Shown one piece after another: positions 1 to 12,397 of a stretch of DNA of 64,000 nucleotides. The stretch's first letter is position 1, and each line of letters starts with the position of its first letter. A program made the translations under genes and the position numbers. This DNA comes from Zingiber officinale (taxonomy: Eukaryota > Streptophyta > Magnoliopsida > Zingiberales > Zingiberaceae): positions 108,478,436-108,542,435 of the forward strand of contig NC_056001.1 of assembly GCF_018446385.1 (NCBI RefSeq), given 5' to 3'. The notes beneath the pieces are model-generated. The model was not told the DNA's origin and did not search any database. It saw nothing but the letters and a program-made list of their open reading frames with translations.

Positions 1-565
1 AGGAATACGGTAGAAGATCAAGAGGTTTTTCTACAAGGTATAACTAGTAAATTTTATTTTCGCATCATGCTAGTTATTTATGGAAATAATACCAAATACA
101 AGAGGCTTACGTTCTAGAATTTTGAATATGTTTTTTCGAAGTTGTGTTCTTTTGTTTCTTTTTTTTCCTTGTGATTTGATTGTTCTCTTTGGTTAACCTA
201 AAGTTATTTTAGGAAATTAAATATTAGCTTTCTATTAAAGGTTTTGTCTAGTCGGTGGTGGTTGCTCCCATATCCAAGAAGGCCATGTGCCTCGCCACGT
301 CAGTACTGGGAACCTTTTATGGAAATTAATATTTAATGGAATTAATAACTTAAGGAGACTTGGGTCGAACGTGTTAAGTTCCGCAGGAGATCCAAGTCAA
401 AACCTAAAAGAACAAATAGATTAAGTTTTGGATCAAACGTGTTAAGTTCCGCAGGCGATCCAAAATTTAATTTAAAAGAACACATGGTAGCTAGGAAAAG
501 GCTCAGACCTTTGTACAAAATTTTTGTACAGTGGAACTTATAGGTTTTCCGAGTAGCAACCAACA
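1..565 (+). repeat. 5' LTR (3' portion only) of the copia element
   Basis: This stretch aligns base for base with 6869-7433 and ends in the same CAACCAACA. It is followed directly by a primer-binding site, which defines its right edge. The two copies differ at roughly 7 of 565 positions, so the insertion is fairly recent. Confidence 0.92.
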
Positions 566-566
566 A

Positions 567-580
567 TTGGAATCAGAGCT
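567..580 (+). other. Primer-binding site (tRNA-iMet type, diverged)
   Basis: The sequence TTGGAATCAGAGC lies two bases after the 5' LTR end. It matches the usual plant copia primer site TTGGTATCAGAGC with one change, complementary to the 3' end of initiator methionine tRNA. Confidence 0.8.
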
Positions 581-2040
581 AGAGTTTTGCCTCTGTGTAT
601 TTGGTATTAGTTTAATTATGCACATGTCATACATATGTTAGGCAGGATAATAGTAGGATGTGCTAACTTTGTGGATGCAGGATCCAACTATTATGGCTTA
701 TAGTTATTATGTGTGTGATTGGACCCTTGGACATGTCAAGGGCATTTTATTGTGTGTGCATGATTGTATTATAAAATACAGCGTATTTAGTTTTATTAGG
801 ATTTTATTTTTGATCTAGATACATGTACATTCCTTTTATGGAATATAGGATCAAAAATGTAAAATTCTATTTATGTCGCGGATCGAATCTTGCAAAGCGT
901 GGAACCTTCTGAGGACCAGAGGCGCAGCGGAACTAGGAGCAAGATGGATGCGACAGCTAGACCCGGTGGCGGTGGCCAAATATGGCAGCAGCTTGGGATG
1001 ACAACACACGGAGGACAACTAGAGATAAAAGCCATAATAGTTGAAAATTAGATTTTCTATTTATTGCTTTTATATTGTGCTGTGTGTGCATGTTGGTTTA
1101 CATATTTAGTAGGCTAGCATAGTTAAAATTCCTCATTTATAAATAACTAAGTGGGAGAGGGATTTTTAAGTAAATCCCATGGTCTCCATTACTGGTTTGT
1201 AAGTGATGCAAACAAGCTTGCGCGTTGGCTCTGAGTGTCTTCCTCCATAACGGATGAGCTTGTTTGTGGATCACTAGAACAGACTTCCATTTTTGGATGA
1301 CTATAGGAAGTTAATTAAGAGCGTGTGATCTTCCCCAACGGAAGGGGCATAATCTTATTAATGGACTTAGTGTCAAGTAATGGTATACACTTAGACACAT
1401 TTAATAGTATCCTCCCCATCGGAGTCACTGCTATTATTTGTGTGACCAAATGATACCAACTATTAATTTTATTTGTCAAAAAGTTAGGTTGACAAGATAA
1501 TAAAATTAATGGGTTAAAACCCTCCTTTTACAAATGTTGAATTTGTATACGTCCACACTAACGTGGCATGCAAAATTCACGGTGTTTGAGGTGTTGGTGA
1601 ATTTAAATAATATTGTTTGAGGAATCAATATTTTTTAAATTCAAAAGTTTTTGACCAAATATTTGATCAAAGACAGATCAACTATTAATTTTATTTGTCA
1701 TAAAGTAAAGTTGACAAGATAATAAAATTAATGGATAAAATCTCCTCTTTGATTTTGTATACGTCCACACTAACGTGGCATACAAAATTCATGGGGATTT
1801 TTAAGGAGTTGATCTTGACCAAATATTTTTTGTGATTCTTAGGATTTAAATATTTGTCAATTCCCTAGTAGTCATACTATACAAAAGACTTAGTAGTCCC
1901 AATTGTAATGATTGGAAAATAGGACTTGGACATTAAGGTAGACTGTCTTCTAAGAACTAAGAACAATTTAGGTGTATTTAATTCATTAGTTGAAACATGT
2001 CTAGTGGTGTTATCTACCAGAACCTGGAGTGTAGATACAA
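581..2040 (+). other. Leader and lost gag region of the copia element
   Basis: No open frame of gag character survives here. A GC-richer block at about 870-1020 may be a gag remnant. A diverged direct repeat is visible: 1453-1582 and 1675-1795 share a core containing TACGTCCACACTAACGTGGC and an AT-rich flank with TTTATTTGTCA. The rest is AT-rich sequence in which nothing else was recognised. Confidence 0.55.
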
Positions 2041-2059
2041 GATGTCATTAATCATGTCT

Positions 2060-5010
2060 GCAATTCATTGCAGGGTTCCAGGAAACCCGACAAATAAATG
2101 AAAATTAAAACACCGTCCACATGGGCACTACTGTAAAAATGGTAGCTGTTGCAGTGGGAGATGTTTATCTTTTGATAAGAATAAAACATGGATTTTTGAG
2201 TAATTGTCTTTACGCACCAAGTTTAGAAAGAACTAGTTTTTCAGTTTCTAAACTATTCAAAGAACTTGATATTCTGCCTCTTTTAATAACAAAGTTGTTA
2301 TTAAGAAAAAGAGGGAAGTTATCTGTTTTGGTACGTTGGTTGACAATTTATAAATCCAATAACTCTCACGATGCAACAAATGGAAATTAGTAACACATCT
2401 TCTAACTTTAAGAGAAAGTAACCTTCGGAAATGAACCAATTATATCTTTGGCATCTAAGGCTAGGTTATATTAACTTGAGTATGATTCATTGGTAGTTGA
2501 TGAACTTTTGGGTTCATTAGTAGTGGAAATCTTTCCAACCTGCGAGTCTTACTTGGAAGGAAAAATAACCAAGAAGCTTTCAAGTCTAAGAGGTATGGAG
2601 TCAAAGATATGTTGAAATTGGTTCATTCTGATTTGTGTGATCCTATGACTATCCAGACAAGAGGTAGTATTGAATATTTCGTCTATTTTATAGACAACTA
2701 TTCAAGATATAAATAAATTTACTTAATGTACCGCAAGACTAAGTACTTTGATTAGTTCAAAGAGTACTAGGCTGATGTGGAGAAATAACAAAGTAAAAAG
2801 ACACTATGGTGAGATCATAGTGGCAAGTACCTCTTGGGAGAATTTAGGAGTCACTTATCAGAAGTAGGGATTCAATCCAAACTAACTGCACCTGGTACAC
2901 CTCTACAGAATGGTGTAGTAGAAAGAAGGTATAGGACTCTTATGGAAATAAGTAGATTGATGATGAGTTATTTTACCAAATTCATTTTAAGGATATACTC
3001 TGGAAACGGAAGTGAACATAGTACCTTCTAAAGTCAGAACTCTCTACTCATATAGAACTGCTGAATAGGCGTAAGCCTATTTCGAAGCATATTCGGATTC
3101 GGGTAGTCCAGCACATATGCAGAAGAGAGACAATGATAAGTTGGATAGGAATTCACTTGTTTGTGGGTTATCCTAGTGAAATGAAAGTAGGCTTATAGTC
3201 TTAAAAATCAGAAGGTTATTGTTAGCATCAATGATCGATTTTTAGAAAAGGACTATGTAATAAACCATGTGCCCATAAGAAAATTTGTTCTTAAGGAAAT
3301 AATAAAAGACATGTCTAATCTAGTACCAACTGTACAAGATGAGATACCACAAGGAAACTGCAACACGTATCACATATGATACACAATTGTAGAAAGTGTC
3401 TTGTCGTAGTGGGAGGGTTGTTTGACAACCTAAAAAGATTCATGTTTTGGGAGAGTTTTTGAACTCGATCCCTGGAGGACATGAACCTGATCTCCGGACA
3501 TATGACGAAATACTCCAAGATAAAGATGCAACATCTTGGCAAAGAGTAATGAATAACAGAATTAGAATATATGTATTCTAATAAAATCTGGAAGCTTGTA
3601 GAACCACCAAATGGTGTAAAAGCCTTTGGGTGTAAAAAGGTCTATAATAGGAAAAGAGGGATAGAAAGGAAGGTAGTAACTTTCAAAGCAAGGCTTGATG
3701 AAAAAGGAAACTTTTTCACTGGTAGCCATGCTTAAGTCTATCCGGATTCTTTTATCTATTTGGCAAGTGGATGTCAAGACAGCATTCCTTAATGGAAGTC
3801 TTGATGAAAGCATCCATATAAAGCAACCAGAAGGGTTCATTGCAAAGTGCTAAGAGCATCTTGTGTGCAAGCTCAATCAGTCTATGGACTGATACAAAGC
3901 TTCAAGGTCTTGGAACATCCAGTTTATCAAAGTAATCCACACCTATGGATTTATTGAGTAAACGGATAAAGTTTTGTGTATACAAAAGATGTGATGGAAA
4001 CGTGGTGGTATTTCTTGTACTACACGTAGATAACATTTTTGGTAGTTGGAAATAATATCAAAATGTTGTCAGAAGTAGGGGTATGGTTGTCCAAATAATT
4101 CGATATAAAGGACTTGGGAGAATGTATATATTTTTAAGATCAAAGTAATAAGGGATCACAAGAAAAAATATATTTATTCCAAGCTTGATACATCGGAAAA
4201 ATCCTTGCTCGTTTTAAGCATGCAAAACTCCTCAAAAGGTTTCTTACCTTTTAAGCATGGAGTGTCTTTATCTAAAGAGATGTCTCCGATGACATTAAAG
4301 GAGATTGAGGACATGTAGGCAGTTCTTTATGCTTCGGCAGTTAGACAACCTAATGTATGCTATGCACGAGATCAGAAATCTGTTTTGCCAAGAGCATAGT
4401 TAGCAGATATCAAAGTAACCCTAGACAAGGACATTGGACTGCAGTAAAGCATATATTAAAGTACCTTAGAGGCACTAAAGATTATATGCTAGCTTACAAG
4501 GCAGTTAATTTGGTTCCTATGGGTTGTATGGATTTTGACCTCCAATCGGATAGGGATAATAATAAGTCAACCTCAGGGTTTTGTGTTTATTTTAGGAGGT
4601 AAAGTCATAACTATGGAAGAGTGATAAGCATAGGTGTTTTTCTGGACTCCACCATAGAAGCTTAGTATATGACAAGCCTCTGAGGTAGCCATTAAAATCT
4701 GTATGACTCAATAACCTCAAGATAGACTTAGATATGATTTCTGGTTTGTCCAAAAATTATTACAATTTATTGTAATAATGTTGGTGCAGTAGCAAACTCG
4801 AAGAAACCATAAGTCTATAAGGCAAGTAAACACAATAGAGCGCAAGTACCACCCAATACGAGAAATCGTATAAACGAGGAGAAGTTGTTGCCGCCTAGAT
4901 TGCATCAGGTGATGACCTATTGATCCTTCCACTAAGGTCCTTAAGGCAAGAGCTTTTGATGGGCATGTTGAAGGGTTAGGAATCAGATGTATGGCAGCAG
5001 ATATAGCAGC
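2060..5010 (+). pseudogene. Decayed copia pol (protease tail, integrase, RT, RNase H)
   Basis: Fragments in shifting frames follow copia order. At 2121-2280 is the region after the protease (SNCLYAPSLERTSFSVSKLF). At about 2430-2500 is a GAG-pre-integrase motif (LYLWHLRLGYIN). At 2590-3030 lies integrase, including GTPLQNGVVERRYRTLMEI near 2890. RT pieces run from 3570 to 4140, with WQVDVKTAFLNGSLDES at about 3760 and a damaged catalytic box reading HVDN near 4025. RNase H pieces occur at 4357-4960 (HILKYLRGTKDYML; STSGFCVYF). Many stops and frameshifts separate them. The damage is far greater than the LTR divergence, so the element probably moved using proteins supplied by another copy. Confidence 0.88.
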
Positions 5011-5024
5011 TTAGTCTTTTAGTA

Positions 5025-5036
5025 TAAGTGGGAGAT
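5025..5036 (+). other. Polypurine tract of the copia element
   Basis: AAGTGGGAGATT lies immediately before the TGTTGG start of the 3' LTR, the normal place for plus-strand priming. Confidence 0.75.
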
Positions 5037-7433
5037 TGTTGGAGTGTATACTAAAAGCCTAGCTTTTGGTATAAACATTTATCTAGAAATAAGAATCACA
5101 TTGGTCAAATGTCTACATTTATGATAAATGTAGTTGTTCAAATTAATTTATATTGTAGATGACATGGTGTGTGGTGTCACACACAGAAGATCATGTTATC
5201 AGTACCTTATAAATTATAAACAGTAGCTCACGACCATGATGGAAAGGAACAAACCATTGGAAGGTCGTAGTGTAATTAGGTATTAGTTTATCTTGACTAT
5301 ATAATTATACTAGTACACTCAGAGTGTATTGAGTAGGACCATTTGAGGTCGTTTCTTTTATACTGACTTTATAAAGAAACAAAGACCTCGGTTATTATGG
5401 AAGTGTGTGCTCTTAATCCTAATGTAATAACAAGCACATATACTTGATATTTATTTCTTTAATTTATCAATGGGTGAGATTTAGTTCGTTGAATCAATAA
5501 ACCCGATAAGTTGGGAAATGGTATCACTTATAGTGTGTGTTGTTGATTATAGAAGGAAACTGTGTCCTAGAGATACTAGGTTGATAATGTCCTCAAGAGG
5601 AGCTCATAAAGATTGTCATGTTAAACCCTGCAGGTGGACTTAGTCCGACATGATAATAAGGTTGAGTGGTACTACTCTTGGACTTAGATATTAATTAAAT
5701 GAGTTGTCAGTAACTCACTTAATTAGTGGACATTTGATATCTTAAACACCAGGAGACTAACACACTCATAATAAGAAGGAGCCCAAAATGTAATTTGGGA
5801 TTGGTGCGGTAGTTCAATGATAGTTCTCTAGTGGAATGAATTATCATTGATAAAATTAAGTTGTGTGTTCGGGCGAACACGGGATGCTTAATTTTATCCG
5901 GAGACCAAAACCAATTCCTCCTCTCGGTCCCTATCGTAGCCTCTTATTTATAGAGTTCTATACCCACCTATACCCACCTTCTATACCCACCCAATAGGGG
6001 CCGGCCAAGCTAGCTTGGGTTCAAGCTAGGCCGGCCTGTGGGTGGCCCTAGCTTGAACCCAAGCTAGTAGGCCGCCAAATTAAATTAAAAAGAAATTTAA
6101 TTTTAATTTTTATTATTATGTGGAAGATATAATTTAAAGAGAATTAAAATTAAAATATCTCTCTTGTAAAAGATCTACAAAAGATTAAAGAAAGAGATTA
6201 GATCTCTTTCCTTATTTGTAGATTGGAGAGATGTTTTATTTTCTCTTTAAAATTATTCACATGTTAATAAAATTAAAGTTATAGAAATTTCCTTTTATTA
6301 ACCATGAAGAGATTTTAAAGATAAATTTTATTTTTTAAAATTTCCGGAAACAAATTAGGAAGTTTTAATTTGTTGATTGAAACTCTCCTAATTTGCTCCT
6401 TTTGATTGTGGCCGGCCATTACAAGTTGATTGGGAAATTTTATTTTATTTTTCTCAATTAATTCATGTCAAGGAAAATTAAGGAAATTTTATTGTAATTA
6501 AATTTCCTAATTTGCCTAGGCCAAGGAATATAAAAGAAGGGATGAGGGTGCCTTCACAAGACACAACATCTATTATTTCTCTCCCTCTTTTGTTCCTTGG
6601 TGTGGCCGGCCATCATCTCCTTCTCTTCCTCTTGTGGTGGCCGAACCTCTCCCTCTCCCTTGGAGCTCTTGTGGTGGCCGGATACTACTAGGAGAAGAAG
6701 AAGAAGAAGGAGAGGAAGCTAGCATCTCTTGGAGCTTGGTTAGTATTTTGGTTTTTCTCCTTGGTGAAGTTTTTCCTTTGTGGCCGAACCTTGCTTGGAG
6801 GAGAAGAAGGTGGTTGGTGGTTTCTCATCTCGGAAGATCGTTGCCCACACAACGTCCGAAGTTAGAAGAGGAATACGGTAGAAGATCAAGAGGTTTTTCT
6901 ACAAGGTATAACTAGTAAATTTTATTTCCGCATCATGCTAGTTATTTATGGAAATAATACCAAATACAAGAGGCTTACGTTCTAGAATTTCAAATATGTT
7001 TTTTCGAAGTTGTGTTCTTTTGTTTCTTTCTTTTCCTTGTGATTTGATTGTTCTCTTTGGTTAACCTAAAGTTATTTTAGGAAATTAAATATTAGCTTTC
7101 TATTAAAGGTTTTGTCTAGTCGGTGGTGGTTGCTCCCATATCCAAGAAGGTCATGTGCCTCGCCACGTCAGTACTGGGAACCTTTTATGGAAATTAATAT
7201 TTAATGGAATTAATAACTTAAGGAGACTTGGGTCGAACGTGTTAAGTTCCGCAGGAGATCCAAGTCAAAACCTAAAAGAACAAATAGATTAAGTTTTGGA
7301 TCAAACGTGTTAAGTTCCGCAGGCGATCCAAAATTTAATTTAAAAGAACACATGGTAGCTAGGAAAAGGTTCAGACCTTTGTACAAAATTTTTGTACAGT
7401 GGAACCTATAGGTTTTCCGAGTAGCAACCAACA
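5037..7433 (+). repeat. 3' LTR of the copia element (about 2.4 kb)
   Basis: It begins TGTTGGAGTGTATACT after the purine tract and ends CAACCAACA. The same family forms a solo LTR at 31718-34391. U3 contains GGCCGGCC motifs and a 21-bp perfect inverted repeat (6010-6030 with 6047-6067). A TATA box is at 6529. Short open frames near 6634 and 7210 are repeated LTR sequence, not genes. Confidence 0.93.
6529..6536 (+). promoter_or_regulatory. LTR TATA box (copia)
   Basis: TATAAAAG preceded by CCAAGGAA. The same box in the same context occurs in the solo LTR at 33494-33501, which supports it as the U3 promoter of this family. Confidence 0.6.
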
Positions 7434-8334
7434 TGATATTCAAGTATGTATACTATATGTTTTGAAAGAAGCATGATGCATATGTGCATTCCATGATGCA
7501 TATGTGCATTCCATGATACATGTTTTAAAAATATACATATTGCATCTACATGCACATATTTATGAAATTATGTTTATGCACCCTTATGAACAGGTATGAG
7601 TTATGATACATGTTTACATGATATGATAGGCTTCATGATATGTGCTTAAAGAATGTGATATGAATCATGATATACCTTCACATGATAGACTTTGATATGT
7701 TATGCTCCTTATGTGATATGATATATTATGTTCTGCTTTCCCTCATGTGACGCTATGAGTTGTTATGATTTTTACATGATAAGATATGTTCTATGTTATG
7801 ACTCTCCATGCTATGTTATGCTATGCTATGTTTTCTACATGTTATGTTATGTGTTTCTTCGGATTTATGGGTAGGCAAGGATCTCACTAAGCCTTTGGCT
7901 TATAGCTACACGTTTTCCTTGTACTGCAGATAAAGGCAAGGAATGGATTGTTTAAGGGGAGCAGAGCAGGAAAGGCAAGGAAGATGTGTGTGGAAGTGCT
8001 GGTGGATAGATCTATTTAAGTTTCTTTGAATTATCTAAGTTATGCATGTGAACAATGTTGGACCTATGCTTATGCTGATGATTTCAGCTAGTATTTCATA
8101 CACTTATGATATTTTACTCATGTTAGAATAATGATGATATGATGATAATGTTCAGTATGCTTTGATTCACATGCCATGATAAGTAAACTAAATGCATATG
8201 AAAAAATTTTTTTTTTTTTAATAAGTCTTCCGCTGCCATGAATCCATATGCATTAGTATAATTGATGTCTATGTTTCAGTGACGTCCGTCCCTCCGGGGT
8301 GGCCTTAGTTCTACTTGGAAGGGCGGGCGTTACA
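7434..8334 (+). repeat. Ty3/gypsy-like LTR fragment (3' part)
   Basis: The block ends GGGCGGGCGTTACA, like the ends of many plant gypsy LTRs, and contains ACGTTTTCCTTGTACTGCAG and TCTTCCGCTGCCATG, which resemble U5 segments of Tekay/Del-type LTRs. The first 400 bp are ATGATATG-rich. It abuts the copia 3' LTR at 7433 and truncates the SIRE LTR at 8335. It was probably an LTR inserted in the SIRE LTR and then hit by the copia element. The family assignment is from memory of consensus shape only. Confidence 0.45.
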
Positions 8335-8480
8335 CCCTAAGGTTTTCCCTTTGCCTAACCGCAGCTAGGACTTTCCTGAAATCCTCAAGTAGACTTGTTA
8401 GACTACAAAACATCTTAACTTTGAATTCTTTGCCGTTATCAAAACACGAGTTCGATCGTCGGATGCTTCCCGCACCAACA
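8335..8480 (-). repeat. 3' LTR of the SIRE element (first 146 bp only)
   Basis: Identical to 23870-24015 except for about one base. It is cut at 8335 by the gypsy-like LTR fragment, so most of this LTR is missing from the window. Confidence 0.88.
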
Positions 8481-8494
8481 ATCTCCCCCTTTTT
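8481..8494 (-). other. Polypurine tract of the SIRE element
   Basis: On the minus strand AAAAAGGGGGAGAT precedes the LTR start TGTTGG. Similar tracts occur upstream, three TTAAGGGGGAGC copies at about 8620-8670 and one more near 8705. Confidence 0.8.
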
Positions 8495-9380
8495 GATTAT
8501 GGCAACACAAATTCAAAGTTAAGTAAACAAATGAATAGATAGACATTTTTAACACAGGCAAATCTACTGAGTATAGATGAACAAGGTAACTAAAGCAAAT
8601 TTGCCCTAATTGCCCTATATGCTCCCCCTTAACTTTGGCTCCCCCTTAACTTTTGCTCCCCCTTAATTTTTAACTTGAATTTTATGTTTACATTTTTGCT
8701 ACTCTCCCCCTTTGCCATAACTCAAAATGGACAATAATATGTGTTTGAATGAATTGTACATGATTTTATTAACGTTAGCAATGTTCAACAGGGTTTGAAA
8801 GTTAAGGTTAATTGGATTAATATTTTAAGTTTTTTTAGGACAAGATTATTCATTTAAGTTCAGTTGGTCCTGAAGTCCAAGCACAAGTCATGTTCACTAG
8901 ATTGATATATTAGGTATCAGAGCCATAGAGAACAAAACATTCTTAACTAAAAAATCGAGTATCTTTTGCCAACTGTCTAACCTTTAGTTACTTGCTGATT
9001 GTCTACAGGACAATAGCTTTTACTAGGTTAGTCAAGTTAAGTTATTTTGATCCAGATAGACTTGACTAGAGCTGGAGAACTTAACTTGATTAATGTTTAT
9101 TGCATATTTAACGCCCAGACTCATATTGATGCACAGATATAAGCATTCTTGAGTCCAGGCTATACCCTATGCATCTCACGCCGTTCTATGTTTTTCAATC
9201 ACAATCAAGGTAAACCTAGATGCTTGTGAGATGCTCTGGCTTAATTCTAGGGGAACATGATATCTAGGGGGAAAGCCTAGGCTAATTCCAGAAAATTTTA
9301 AGAGTCTAGCAAAATTGGAGTTTTGAAAACTGTTTTTCCTAGAATTTGAAAACACAATAATAGAAATAATAGTAATATAT
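8495..9380 (-). other. 3' untranslated region of the SIRE element
   Basis: No coding potential was seen. The part next to the LTR holds repeated G-rich purine tracts; the remainder is unremarkable AT-rich sequence between the pol stop and the purine tract. Confidence 0.6.
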
Positions 9381-12300
9381 CTATTCTACCCAACACATTC
9401 CTATTTGCCTTCTAAGTCCACTGAACTCAAGTTCAGGTAAGGGTTTTGTAAAAATGTCAGCTAGGTTTGATTTGGACTCAACGTGGTTGAGTGTAATTTC
9501 ACCTTTAGCTACATGATCCCTTACAAAGTGGTGTTTTACCTCTATGTGTTTGGTCCTAGAATGGTGTATAGGATTTTTGGTTAGATTAATTGAGCTGATA
9601 TTATCAATAAAGATTTTAGTATTTTTATAGTCTAGTTGATAGTCTTTTAGTGTATGCATCATCCATAACAATTGAGATGCACATTCTCCTAGAGCTATGT
9701 ATTCAGCTTCTGTAGTGGATAAAGCAACACATTGTTGTTTTCTGCTTGACCAACTTACTAGGCACTGACCTAGAATTTGGCAGCTACCACTTGTACTTTT
9801 CCTATCTAACTTGCACCCAGCATAGTCTGAATCAGAATAGCCATAAAGGTCAAAAGTGCAAGTTCTTGGATACCAAAGTCCTACATTTAAAGTTCCTTTA
9901 ATATACCTCAGTATTATTTTAACATATGTTAGGTGTGACTCTTTTGCACAGGATTGGTATCTTGCACACATACCTACTGCAAACAATATGTAAGGTCGAC
10001 TTGCAGTTAGATAAAGTAAACTCCCTATGGCACTCCTATAGTATTTTGGGTCTATAGGTTTTCCTTCAGGGTCAGAGTCAATGTTTATGTTGGTTGCCAT
10101 TGGAGTATTTATAATTTTTGAATTTTTCATGCTGAATTTTTCATGCTGAATTTTTTGATTAATTCCTTAGCATACTTAGTTTGATAAATGTAGATTCCAT
10201 CTTTGGTTTGTTTTATTTGTAAGCCTAAGAAAAAGTTGAGTTCCCCAACCATGCTCATTTCAAATTCACTTTCCATTAACTTAATAAATTCTTTTAGAAA
10301 TTTTGAGTTAGTTGAGCCAAAAATTATGTCGTCAACATAGATTTGGGCTATAAAGATGTCTGTTTCTACAGTTTTCACGAACAAGGTCGGATCGATTTGA
10401 CCTTGGTTAAAGTCTTTGGATATTAGGTAATTAGATAATCTTTCATACCATGCTCTAGGGGCTTGTTTTAATCCATATAATGCCTTTTTTAACTTAAATA
10501 CATGGTTAGGATAGTCTATGTCTTCAAACCCTGGAGGTTGGCTTACGTAGACCTCTTCCTTGATAAAACCATTTAAGAAGGCTGACTTAACGTCCATTTG
10601 GTACAACTTGAACCCTTTATTTGCTGCATAGGCTAGTAACATCCTAATAGACTCGAGTCTAGCTATCGGAGCATAGGTTTCATCATAGTCTAAGCCTTCG
10701 ACTTGACTAAACCCTTTGGCTACTAGCCTAGCTTTGTTTCTTATTATTTCACCGTGATCATCCAACTTGTTCCTAAAAACCCATTTGGTGTCTATTATTG
10801 ATTTATCTATGGGTTTAGGTACGAGGTCCCAGACTTGGTTTCTCTCAAATTGTGCTAATTCTTCTTGCATTGCAATGATCCAGTCTGGGTCAGGAAGAGC
10901 TTCTTCTATAGTTTTAGGTTCAATTTTGGAAATGAGGGCAATCTGACTAAGGTTTCTATAGGATGACCTAGTTCTGACTCCTAAATTTGGGTCACCCAGA
11001 ATCTGGTCAGGTGGGTGAGAAGTACTTATTCTAGTTGGTCTTGGCTATGGTTCAAGTACTGGTTTTTCTGTCTCATTAAGATTAGGTTGGATTTCATCAT
11101 CTTCTGTAGCTCTTGGATGAATGCCAACATTGTTAGTTATATTAGGTAAATTGTTTTCTTCATCAAATATTACATTAGTTGTTTCTTCAACTTTCAAGGT
11201 GTTTTGATTATATACTCTAAAGGCTCTACTGGTTGAGGAGTATCCTAAAAATATTCCTTGATTAGATTTGGGTGTAAATTTTCCTAGGTAGTCTTTAGTA
11301 TTTAAAATGTGAACTTTACAACCAAATACTTTTAAATAGTTTAGGTTGGGAATTTTATGATAGTAGAGTTCATACGGTGTTTTGTTGTGATATTTGTTTA
11401 TTAAAATTATGTTTTGAATATAATTTGCCGTATTTATTGCTTCAGCCCAAAATTGGTGACTTAACTCATATTCGTTTAACATTGTCCTAGCGGCTTCTTG
11501 TAGTGTTCTATTTTTACGTTCTACTAGTCCATTTTGTTGGGGGGTTCTAGGACATGAAAATTCATGTTGGTATCCATTTATTTTACAAAATTCGGTAAAC
11601 CTATGATTTTCAAATTCTCCCCCGTGATCACTTCTTATTCTTTTAATTTTAGTATCTTTTTCATTTTCCGTTAATTTGCAAAAGTTACTAAATATTTCAT
11701 AGGTTTCATCTTTTGTTTTTAGGAATTTTACCCATGCATACCTGGAGTAGTCATCAATTATTACTAGGAAATATTGGTTCTTGCTTAGTGACTTGGCTCC
11801 ATGTGAGTCAAATAGGTCAATATGAAGAAGTTCGAGTATTGTGTTGGTTCTTTCTAGATTGGTTGATTTGTGGATTGACTTGGTTTGTTTTCCTTTTTGA
11901 CACGCATCACAAATTGAATTTTCAATGAATTTTAATTTGGGAAAACCTCTAACTAGACCATTGTGACTCATTTTTGAAATGAGTCTAGTGTGAGTGTGAC
12001 CTAGCCTTCTGTGCCACAGTTGAGTTTCCTCTTGTTGTGTCAAGAGACACTTTATTGAGGATATTGATAAGTCAATCGTGTAGATGTTATTCTTCCTAAG
12101 TCCCTTAAGTCTAATTTCAGGGTTTTCTATGTTTTTAACTAAACATCCAGATATGTCAAAATTGACTAGATATCCACTGTCACATAATTGACTTATACTT
12201 AGTAAATTAAAGTTAAAATTTTCAACCAATAAGACATTTCGAATAATGAAATCGGAACTAAGTTCAATATTACCTTTTCCGATTACTTTAAGTTTACCGT

Positions 12301-12397
12301 CGTTGCCGAATGCAACCGATCCTAACTTTTTGTACTTCAGTTTAGTAAATTTCAACTTATCTCCAGTCATATGTCTAGAGTATCCGCTATCCAACAT
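9381..12397 (-). pseudogene. SIRE pol: protease, integrase, RT, RNase H (one stop, one frameshift)
   Basis: The frame from 12397 opens with the aspartic protease motif DSGYSRHMTGD. It continues through GAG-pre-integrase (LWHRRLGHTHTRLISKM), the integrase core (HIDLFDSHG; RSDHGGEF; PQQNGLVERKNRTLQE) and RT. The RT catalytic box YVDDIIFG is intact at about 10300, and RNase H ends near 9381. Two lesions are visible. A TAG at 11045-11047 lies between integrase and RT. A 14-bp tandem duplication (10120-10133 and 10134-10147) shifts the frame in the RT C-terminus. Otherwise the enzyme motifs are complete, so this is a recently inactivated copy. The protein resembles SIRE/Maximus, by recall. Confidence 0.9.

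Larger units (their letters stand above)
1..7433 (+). mobile_element. Ty1/copia LTR retrotransposon, 5' end outside window, non-autonomous
   Basis: Positions 1-565 repeat 6869-7433 without any length difference and with about 7 mismatches by eye, so they are the 3' part of the 5' LTR. A tRNA-iMet-like primer site follows at 567, a decayed gag-pol fills the middle, and a purine tract precedes a complete 3' LTR at 5037. Domain order (protease tail, GAG-pre-integrase, integrase, RT, RNase H) is that of Ty1/copia. The open frames are short and broken by many stops and frameshifts, so the copy cannot encode its own proteins. The target duplication cannot be checked because the left end is missing. 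The lineage within copia is not certain. Confidence 0.9.

Noticed and set aside
342..566. 74-codon minus-strand frame repeated at 7210-7443
   Set aside because: Same LTR sequence in both places, no known family; a shadow in U5.
7434..8334. 3' part of Tat element 1 expected left of the SIRE insertion
   Set aside because: The sequence does not match the Tat pol or Tat LTR. It looks like a different gypsy LTR, so the rest of Tat element 1 is outside the window or deleted.
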